Shown: positions 1 to 8,300 of the stretch, one piece after another
Position numbering within the stretch: position 1 is the first letter of the stretch
Layout: each line of letters starts with the position of its first letter
NCBI GenBank assembly: GCA_036897625.1
Contig: JAYMTA010001047.1
Location: forward strand, 1 to 22,157
Reading direction: 5' to 3'
Source: Pelargonium cotyledonis
Lineage: Eukaryota; Streptophyta; Magnoliopsida; Geraniales; Geraniaceae
Length of the DNA stretch: 22,157 nucleotides
Made by a program: the position numbers and the translations under genes
The notes under the pieces: model-generated
Told to the model about the DNA's origin: nothing
The model's input: only the letters and a program-made list of their open reading frames with translations
Databases searched by the model: none

Positions 1-954
1 ATTCAAGTTTTTCAATGAAATGTCACCACTTCATTAATGGCTTAGCCTAAGCCAAAAATTAATTGGTTTAGACTCCTCTTTTCATATATATATAGAATAA
101 AATGTATATCAGTTGCAATTTAACAAAGTCAATAAGGTGATGACATCTCATTTAAAATCACTTATATCCACCCAAGTAAATTTGTAAGAACGGAATAACA
201 CGTTCGAATCCATAATTTTAAATGATATGTCATTACCATATTAGTTTAACTTTTATATATATATTATTGCAAACCATTATTTATATAAGAATAAAATGAT
301 CATCAATAGACTAAAATAACAACCATATTAATTTTGAGTGAGTGACTTTTAAAACAACATAATTTTAAATTAATATTTAAAATTCTAAAATAGTATCTTT
401 TCACCAACTCAAAATAACGTCAATTGATACATATTATAATATTTTAAATGATACATTGACTTATTTTAATTAATATTGTATGAGTTACTTTTCCAAGTTG
501 TATCCATAAATATATATATAGCCTATAACAATGACATCAAGTCATTGGGAGTATGAAAACAAAAATAAATTATTAATTAATAAGTAATAAAAAAAGAAGG
601 CATTGGTAATAGCAATTAGCATATAAAAAGTGGAGAAAAGGAAGTGAGTGACGTTTCTATAGAGTATAGGTAGATACCTCTGCCTTTTGTTGAGTTTGGT
701 GGGCGCCTCTTTGTTAGTTCTCTCTATGGCACAGACTTTAAGGCCACAAAGTCTGCTTTGTGTTAGGCTCGCTCTTTCACGTGTTTAGGTCATCCGTTTT
801 CACACAAACACGCGTTACATTTTATTACCATTTTCATCTGCCCATATGAAATTACTATCTTACCCCCTTATCATATAACCACTTCATTTTGTAGTACACA
901 ATGTCAAATAGTGAGTTACATATAAACACCTCTAATGCTAATGAGTTACAAGAG
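1..954. other. AT-rich intergenic sequence, no gene seen
   Basis: Strongly AT-rich with many short TATATA runs in the first 600 bases. At 690-830 base composition becomes more balanced and a CACGTG-like ACGTG motif occurs (779-783), but no ORF or promoter architecture could be supported. The overlapping hairpins at 732-762 are described as a finding. Confidence 0.6.
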
Positions 955-1977
955 TAGAAAATAGAAAAAATTACATGTACCTATTCAAAACTTTACATTT
1001 TTTTGCACATACATTCTCTGAAGTTTAGTTTGTAACTATTAGCTATCCTGAAGTATGTCAGATAACTTTCCGTCCACTATTTCCGTAAAAGTTAACGAAA
1101 TATTCTAAAAATTCAACCATGTGCCCAACACATGACCAAAATTGTCCTTCACTATTCTACCATTCTTCATCAATGACACGTTCATCATGTTCCGTCGGAA
1201 AATTTATAATTTCGCCGGAAACTCCAAAGTTTTGCCGGAAAATTTGAAGTTTCTGGCAAGTTTTTTTTTTTTGTACATTTTGTTTCAAAAGTGGAATTTC
1301 AAACAATTTTTTTTTTCATATCAGCTAAATCTAATCAAGACTCATCAAGAGTTTAATTTTTCTAATAACATATTTGTAAATCTACAGTACAAAAAAAATC
1401 CAAAAAGAACAAGTCTAAAACCCTCAATCCCCAAATCAAACACTTAAGCCCCCCAATTAAATCAAAACCCTAAAAATTTTAGAAACCCTCGTGTTTCACT
1501 GTCAGATCTGGACAATAGTTGGAGTTGAGATGAAGCCCAGATCTCACGACGATGGAGTCAGCTGCTAGGGTCACGACCTCTAACTCTGATCGACGGTGCT
1601 GACCAGATCTATTCAGCTCGACAAATACGACCTCAACATCGGCATATGGAGGAGATCGACCACGACATATGGCTCAACAAGATCGGCATGGACGCCATAG
1701 GAGGTGGCCGAAGAAGAGCTGCAAAGCCGGGGATTCACGGCCACGCCGGCAAAACTTCATATGTATTTTTCTTTTCTTTCTTTTTTCTTTTATTTATTGA
1801 TAATGGTCTGCTTGGTTGTGAGATTTTATTTTGGTAGATGGTATTTAAGTCATTTTAACACAATGGATGGAGTTTTGGATGGAAAAAGGGACGAAAATTT
1901 ATCTGACATACTTTAGGGTAGCCAATAGCTCGAAACTAAACTTCAGGATAGGTATGTGTAATTTTTCCTAGAAACTA
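955..1977. mobile_element. MULE-like non-autonomous DNA transposon, possibly Pack-MULE
   Basis: The element proper is 964-1968. Its ends are inverted repeats: left 964-1086 begins GAAAAAATTACATGTACCTAT, the reverse complement of the right end (1877-1968) begins GGAAAAATTACACATACCTAT, and both continue CTGAAGTTTAGTTT and AAGTATGTCAGATAA. The left copy has about 32 extra bases after position 984. A 9-base target duplication, TAGAAAATA (955-963) against TAGAAACTA (1969-1977), matches at 8 of 9 positions. Long inverted repeats and 9-base duplications are typical of Mutator-like elements. No transposase is seen. The core at 1,500-1,760 is GC-rich and reads like a plant gene leader or exon, hence the Pack-MULE suggestion. 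Confidence 0.8.
1194..1253 (+). repeat. Three degenerate 20-bp tandem repeats
   Basis: Units at 1194-1213, 1214-1233 and 1234-1253 share the pattern G(T/C)CGGAAA-x-T-x6-(T/G)TT(T/C); units one and three are closest. They lie within the MULE-like element, just inside its left inverted repeat. Confidence 0.8.
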
Positions 1978-2025
1978 TGTCAAATAGTGAGACTTAATAT
2001 TGGGCTTGAAGCTCATCATTCTACT

Positions 2026-2259
2026 TAATGTTTAGGAGAAATTGCAGATGACATCCCTAAGCTAAACACATTTTACACATAACACCTCTGAAGTCTTAAG
2101 TATGGCATACTTAATTATATTTATTAAGAAAAATGAAAAATTGGGGTAATTTAGTCCTTTAACGGAGTTACTAGCGGATACTAATCTGCATACTTTAAAG
2201 TAATCGAAAGTTACAAAAAATACTTCATGAGTGTCATCTGCAATTTTCCATAATGTTTA
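2026..2259. mobile_element. MULE-type MITE, 216 bp, with perfect 9-bp target duplication
   Basis: Element 2035-2250 is flanked by exact TAATGTTTA duplications (2026-2034 and 2251-2259). Terminal inverted repeats start GGAGAAATTGCAGATGACA on the left and, reverse-complemented, TGGAAAATTGCAGATGACA on the right. The interior is AT-rich and noncoding. The perfect duplication suggests a more recent insertion than the larger MULE-like element 50 bases upstream. Confidence 0.88.
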
Positions 2260-3195
2260 TCATCTTTATCAAATGGACAGTAAGACTTTTAAGAGCGTCT
2301 TATCATTTACAAATGAGATTCTCTTACTACGTATCTGAATAACCTATTAAAACTTCTATTTGAAACAATAAATAATTAAGGTGATTACCAAAATTACTCA
2401 CAAGTATTATCTACTAATAATTATTTCTCTTACAAAAATAATTTATGACATTTAACACTTTTAAGTATACACTTCATTTCATTAGTTAGATTCAATAAAA
2501 AATATCTCTCTCTCGTCACGTGCAAGACGTGCGCTCTAATACATATAAAATGCTAGGTTTACACGTAAGAATCATGTTTTTCTTCCGTTTTTTTTTTCTC
2601 TACCAATCACCATTGCTGGTCTTACTAGTGGCGTGCAGAGTATTAACTAAATTGATTCTCGGGTTGGTATCTCCTTTTTCTCTGCAGATCTAGATGTGTG
2701 TAGAGTAAACGTGGACGGTGGCGGTGGCGTGTAGGCGGGAGATCTGCAAGTTGTTGGCGGAGCGCAAACAGATCTGGTATATAAGATCCTAGATCTCTCA
2801 CAAATTTAATTGAGTTTTGACTAAATTAGGGTTCTACCCATCCAGATCTCTCGTCCTTCCGTGAATGAGGTTGTTGTCTTTGTTGTTGGGCGATGTTAAA
2901 GTGGCATTCTAGATCTAGTTCGAGTGGCTTTGAATTAAGTGTGAAGGTACTTTCATGCAATTTTTACTCTTTCTTGATTAGATTGACTATGGTATGTTTT
3001 TTTTTCTTTCATATTGAACTAAATTTGGATTGAATTTTCTATGATTATGTTGATTTTGAGTTGACTTGAGTTTCATTCAATTTAGATTTAATTTTGGGTT
3101 AATTTGGTTACATTTAAATCAATTTTGAGTGAATTATGGTTGTTTTTTTTATTTTATTTGTGTTTATGTATGAAGCTTGGTCAAAATTGTAGATG
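2260..3195. other. Intergenic sequence with a GC-richer leader-like patch
   Basis: AT-rich flanks surround 2,640-2,950, which is richer in G+C and resembles a plant gene leader followed by an intron: AGATCT occurs six times (2686, 2740, 2770, 2791, 2844, 2911). The T-rich stretch 3,000-3,150 has loose repeats of AATTTTGRGTKAAT. No open reading frame of note is seen, so this may be a gene relic or transposon interior of unknown type. Confidence 0.45.
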
Positions 3196-3657
3196 TTTCA
3201 AAATATGGATGGCAAACTAATCTAAATCTGGCGGAGACCCGTTGTCTATGACCCAAACGGGGCACGAATCAAAGGGTAGGGTTAGAGCAATAAAAAAGTC
3301 CTCAATAGGGGAACGGGGCAGGGATGGGATAACTATAACTCGTGCTGCCCCGAATCCAATGTATTAAATAAATTATATAAAAATTATTTTTATTTTAGTA
3401 CTTAATACAAATAATATTTTGAAGTTGTATGTTACTAATATTTTATTTAAAAATATTGAAAAAACAAAAATTATATTTTTTTTAAGAATTTTTGTACATT
3501 AAATTATATAGAATTAAAAAAAACGGTGCAGGTTACAAGGCACGGGGAATTCTCGTCCCTGTAAGAGTAATAATAGGGCAGGGATAAGATTCCCAAACGG
3601 GGCTCGGGGCGGGGACAGGATCCCAAAACCTGCCTCGTTGTCATCCCTACTTCAAGA
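3196..3657. mobile_element. hAT-type MITE, 446 bp
   Basis: Element 3204-3649 has short inverted ends, TATGGATGGCAAA on the left and, reverse-complemented, TAGGGATGACAAC on the right (10 of 13 match). Flanking 8-base sequences TTTCAAAA (3196-3203) and CTTCAAGA (3650-3657) agree at 6 of 8 positions, fitting a decayed hAT target duplication. GC-rich subterminal motifs such as ACGGGGC recur near both ends around an AT-rich centre, typical of this kind of plant hAT MITE. Confidence 0.75.
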
Positions 3658-3834
3658 CTCTAAAATCATATGCTCAAAAGTCTCCACTACCGTGTTAGAA
3701 GCAATTCTTTTTGACAAATAATTCAGTTAAATTAAAATTTTCAAGAAATATCTCTGTATATGATATTTGGACGGTAGAAAACAAATTATGACTACTAATG
3801 TTTATTTCATGACTATATTTTCTATATAAAAGAT

Positions 3835-4111
3835 ATTCTCTTTAGAGGTGACAAAATTTCAGGTAGGGATCGACTTGATGAATCAGAACCCTAACCCAAT
3901 CTTCTAGAGTTGGTTAAGTTAGGATTGAGTGTCAGATTTAAGGCATAAAACGCATTGTTTCTTGCGGACATACCATACATGTATTTTTTAACTCCTCCAA
4001 CCCGAACCCAATTTTTACTGGCTTGATAATTTCAAACCCGTACCCGCTAAAATACCGGTTGAGTATCGGGTGCCTGAAGAATCAGGTCTTTTTGCCAATT
4101 CTAATTCTCTT
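3835..4111. mobile_element. hAT-type MITE, 261 bp, with perfect 8-bp target duplication
   Basis: Element 3843-4103 is bounded by exact ATTCTCTT duplications (3835-3842 and 4104-4111). Ends are TAGAGGTGACAAAA on the left and TAGAATTGGCAAAA reverse-complemented on the right. It has no coding capacity and lies about 490 bases upstream of the TATA box of the demethylase gene. Confidence 0.85.
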
Positions 4112-4588
4112 GTAATTTTTATATAGTTAAATTCTATCTTATTTCTATGGCTGTTATTTGAATAACTCATGATTTTGGTCTGCTTATTAAATGATATGCT
4201 TTTTAGAACCTGTCTCAAGCTGACATATTAAGGATATTAATAGCTAACAAAACTAAAACCACTTAAATATTATATTCACAAAATCACATTTCATGTCTTC
4301 AGTTATTGACTCAACCATTAACTCTAATTTAAAGATATAATCTGCTTCCAAAGAAACACAAAACACATTTAGTTGCAAGGCATTTACTCCCTTTAATTTG
4401 ACTAAAACAAGAAATGTTACTGCCAAAAAAAAAAAAAAAAACACTACAGTGAATAATGAATTCTTATTAATTTTGATATGACAGATAAAAAAAATAAAAC
4501 CAAAATGGATTTTTTACCGGATAAATTAAAGCCCAAAATAGACAATAACTGTATTTTGAGTATCAATTAAGGACAGCCCTACCTACAG
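4112..4588. promoter_or_regulatory. Proximal promoter region of the DEMETER-like gene
   Basis: AT-rich sequence between the second hAT MITE and the TATA box. It includes a run of 17 A (4425-4441). I recognise no specific transcription-factor sites that can be separated from chance. Confidence 0.4.
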
Positions 4589-4596
4589 TATAAATA
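4589..4596 (+). promoter_or_regulatory. TATA box of the DEMETER-like gene
   Basis: TATAAATA lies in the sequence CAGTATAAATAGAAG. A start of transcription some 30 bases on, near 4,620-4,630, would place the pyrimidine-rich tract at 4,662-4,712 in the first part of the leader, as is usual in plant genes. No mapped start site supports this. Confidence 0.6.
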
Positions 4597-4621
4597 GAAG
4601 TGCACAAAAATGTATTTATTT

Positions 4622-5384
4622 TTTAATTTTCTTTTTATAATAGTATTGATCTTTCGGTCTGGGCTCATTCCTTTTTTTCCAACTCTTTCTCTCTCCTCTT
4701 TCTCTCTCTAAACTCACCTGTAAACTGACTAGAGGTTGGTCTTCGGCATTGACTCGTCCCGCGGCACCGAGTCTCCTGCAGCTCGACTCGCCGGCGGATC
4801 GGTGAGCTAAGCCAGAAACAGAGCTAGTTCCATTTTTGGGTTTCCATTTTTTTTTCTCCTTGAATCACCAAAAAGTTGTGTTTTTTATTTTCCTTCTATA
4901 TGCAGAGATTGCAGAAGATTTTTCATTTTTTGTGATTCTGTGTATGGCAATTTTGGAGAGTGATAAAGAAGCAATAAATCAGTTAATTTTATGCACATTC
5001 TAGGAGGTATGTTGAATGGGATATTTTACACATTTTATGGTTTGAGCTTTATTGTGTTTTTAATTTTATTACCAGAAATGATAAAAAAGCTGGACTCTGG
5101 GTGTATGATTTTCAGCATTTAAGTAAAAGATGCTGTTGTGGGTTACTATTTGGAGAATTTTTAGGTTGATTTTTTTTATAATTTGATTCAGGTTTTGTAG
5201 GTAGAGAGACTTGGAAATGTTTTCTGGGTTGAGCAGTTGATTTCATGAAATGGCAGAAGAAGAAATAGAGATTAGAAAGAGGTGAATTCAGAATTTTGGG
5301 CATTTCCAGGAGTTGACAGCTGAGAAATTAGAGTGATTTTGGGGAGAGGCTATCGAGGGGAGGAAGATTGGCTGCTTAGGCGGC
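4622..5384 (+). other. 5' leader of the DEMETER-like gene, with a possible leader intron and uORFs
   Basis: The leader opens with CT-rich runs (4,669-4,712) and a GC-rich patch (4,750-4,803) that contains the inverted pair GACTCG...CGAGTC. A good donor (G|GTGAGC, intron from 4802) and acceptor (TTCTATATGCAG, intron to 4905) suggest a 104-base leader intron; another possible acceptor is TTTTGTAG near 5,200. If the sequence after 4905 stays in the mRNA it contains short upstream ORFs: 4944-5003 (19 codons, MAILESDKEA...), 5245-5268 (7 codons) and 5250-5285 (11 codons, MAEEEIEIRKR), the last two overlapping. None is in frame with the main start. The leader boundaries are inferred. Confidence 0.55.
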
Positions 5385-8300
5385 ATGAATCCAATGAATT
5401 TTGGGGGGGGATTTGGTCAATTCACAGATGAGAGGGTGAATCCAACAAGAGCAAATTGGACGCCACTCACGCCGGAGAAGCAGTTTCCGAGATCTAATGC
5501 GGTAAACCCATCCCCGGCTGAATGGCAGCAGCTTTCAGGAATGTATGGTTCGTATATACAAGAGAATTCAAATTTTAGCGGGGGAGCTCAGAATTTCATG
5601 AATTCAGTAGAGGGGGGTCAAAATGTGGGGTACTATGGTTGCAATGGAGATTTGGGAGATAGAAACAAGGTGCTCAACAATATTGCCGGGTCCTATGCAC
5701 AAGCATTCAACGAGGAAAGAGCTACTCAGAGTAACAACATTCCCGTGTCCTATGCACAAGGATTCAACGTGGAAAGAGCTACTCAGAGTAACGACATTCC
5801 CAGGTCCTATGCACAAGCATTCAACGTGGAAAGAGCTACTCAGAGTAACAACATTTCTGGGTCCTATGCACAAGCATTCAACATTGAAAGAGCTAGTCAG
5901 AATAATAACATTGCTAACCTCGCGGCGATGAGAAATGCAGCAGCTTTCATGACCCGGGCGAAGAATACTCAAAGAGGTCCTACCATGGTGAATGCGCCTC
6001 CTATTCCCGACCTGTATTCTCAAGTTGACAGCACTAGGAGAATACCAAATGCGGGTACCTCAGCGCTTGCTGATTTGAATCACTGGTCGAGCTCAAACCA
6101 ACTGGGGACCTGCAACAGCTTATCAGATATCCAACGTAAGTCATGAAACTCGTATTTATCTAATAACAGCATATGCATTTTTATAGTTCTATATAATCAC
6201 ATTTTCTAGATGCATTTGTCATGATATGGCAATGAATCAATATGCAGTTCACATTCTAACTCTAGTTTGAATGTCCTATCTACTACTGTTCAATCGGTTA
6301 AAGAAATAATTAGGAGACAATCTGTTGATGCTTTTGACTAAATATGGCAAGGAATATTATGCCAGCCATGTAAAACGTAGTTGTCCCCAAACTGACTATG
6401 ATAATTCACTACAGATGAATTGATATAAGAATCAATCAGGAGATGCTTATTATATGGTATTGCAATGAATCAGTTCAATATACTAGCCATCATGTAATGT
6501 GTAATCGTCATCAAACTAGTTCTGAAAATTCATTATAGATAAGAATGCAGGATTAGAACACACACACACATATGTGTGTGTGTGTGTGTCTGTTACTTAT
6601 GACATGGATGGAATGAGAAAACACCGAAAACACAATATTGTGCAATCATTTTTTTCATAGGATTTTCAGCAATCCCTGCTCGTTTAAATTTATTCTGCAT
6701 TAATTAATGTTCTGCAAACATCTATTGAAAAATATTTTCCAGCAGATGGATTCCATGTACCTGGCAGACCCGACTATAATCTGAACCTACCACCAAGAAC
6801 AGAGATAGAAGTCAGCACCAGAATAGGCAACTCAGCCCAAATCCCAGCAGTTGAACAGAATGAGGGCAATAAATTTCAGAACAGCCAGCTTTCAGCTGTA
6901 TTCAATTTATTGATCGGTGAAAGTTCGAGTAAGGGAAAAGATCATGAGATTGTCCCAGCCACAGAAAATGAAGAAAGTAGTCACCATTGCAATGAACTGC
7001 AGAACATTGTGGACTCATCATCCTCCGTCATTTCCACACCTTTCAAGGAAAACAAAGATTCTGAGAAAGTGAGTGATCAAGACATTGATCTGAACAGAAC
7101 ACCCCAGCTGAAAGCACCCAAACGGAGAAAAATCCGGCCCAAAGTGGTCGTAGAAGGGAAGCCAAAAAGAGTCCCAAAATCTGCAGGGCATAATATGGAT
7201 TCCACCTCCAAGGAGAGTCCAGTTGCAAAGAGAAAATATGTTCGCAAGAATGGCCTGAAAGAACCAGGGTCCCAACAGGGAGATATTATTAACTCTCCAA
7301 CACCTCCAACCCCAATTAATGCGGATTCCAACCAGAAAACTGGGAAGAGGAAATATGTGCGCAAGAAAGGAGTGACAGAGTCAACGGTGCAAAAGGCAGA
7401 TACTGTGGGTAATGATACAGATCCTAATGCTGGAACTGCTGCAAACTCATGCAGGAGAGGTCTGATTTTTGACTTGGAAGAGAGCAGCAACAGAGACCAA
7501 AGCACAACAAGTGGTGGGAAGGAAGCACAGCAGATTATGAGACCTTTTAATTTAAATTTAGACGCTCAGAATACAGAATTGTATTCTGGAACTAACAGTT
7601 CATTTGGGGCAAGATCCACCAAACAGATCAGCCAGCAGGATGGGAAAACAGGAACAAGTAGTGCTACTCCATCCATGGATAATATACTAACCAACTACAT
7701 TTCACTGTCGGAAAGGCGGGCAGCTGGAGCTCCCCAAGCTTCCATGGACAGCCTGCGTGTAGAAAATGCAAATGTCTGCTCAAGAGATATAGATGTGGGA
7801 AATGCTGGTCCATGGCAAAGGAGAAGCACATGTGGGTTTACTCCCAGACAGCAAAAGATATATGCAGAAGGAATAGGTCAAATTGTCTTCCAAGCCAAAA
7901 CTAATGAGAACATTGAGGCAACCAGACAACTCATGTCTCAGAGTAGGCCCCAACAAGTACTTGAATCTTTTTCCCACTCCATTGAATCGAGGGGATCCAA
8001 GAGAGGATACCAACATATGCTTCAGCAAGGAGAATGTTATAGAATGAGCAGCAACTCAAGCCCAGAATTGTCAGATAACCACAAGAAAAAGATGTTCGAA
8101 AATGGCCTTCTTATGAGCAACTATGGCATGCCTTTTGCCAAGGTAGTTGAAGACATTTCAACAGAAGCCAACACAGGATGCATCAATGAAGTTCGTGCCA
8201 ACTGTTTTACATCACAGATACCCCATGAAATTCTGAATTCCCGCTTCAGAAATTGCAACTCCCCAAAGGAACCAACTTGTGTGGCGTACTTTCTTGGTGA

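Noticed and set aside
180-235. ACGTTCGAATCC near 203 as a SINE or tRNA box B
   Set aside because: No box A at the proper distance and no tRNA-like folding; a lone 10-base match is not enough.
1142-1447. A 101-codon open frame inside the MULE-like element
   Set aside because: Low-complexity Phe, Lys and Asn content, no similarity recognised, and it overlaps the 20-bp tandem repeats; most likely chance in AT-rich DNA.
901-1991. The 15-bp direct repeat as the target-site duplication of the MULE-like element
   Set aside because: The left copy is 40 bases away from the inverted repeat, while a 9-base near-identical pair directly abuts both ends and fits the family.
5604-6023. A 139-codon open frame on the minus strand opposite exon 1
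   Set aside because: It is a shadow of the 57-bp coding repeat; the + strand frame encodes the conserved DME N-terminus and the repeat keeps the antisense frame open automatically.
7018-7505. Overlapping minus-strand open frames opposite exon 2
   Set aside because: The + strand here encodes the family's basic stretch; the antisense frames show no recognisable motif and depend on the skewed base use of that exon.
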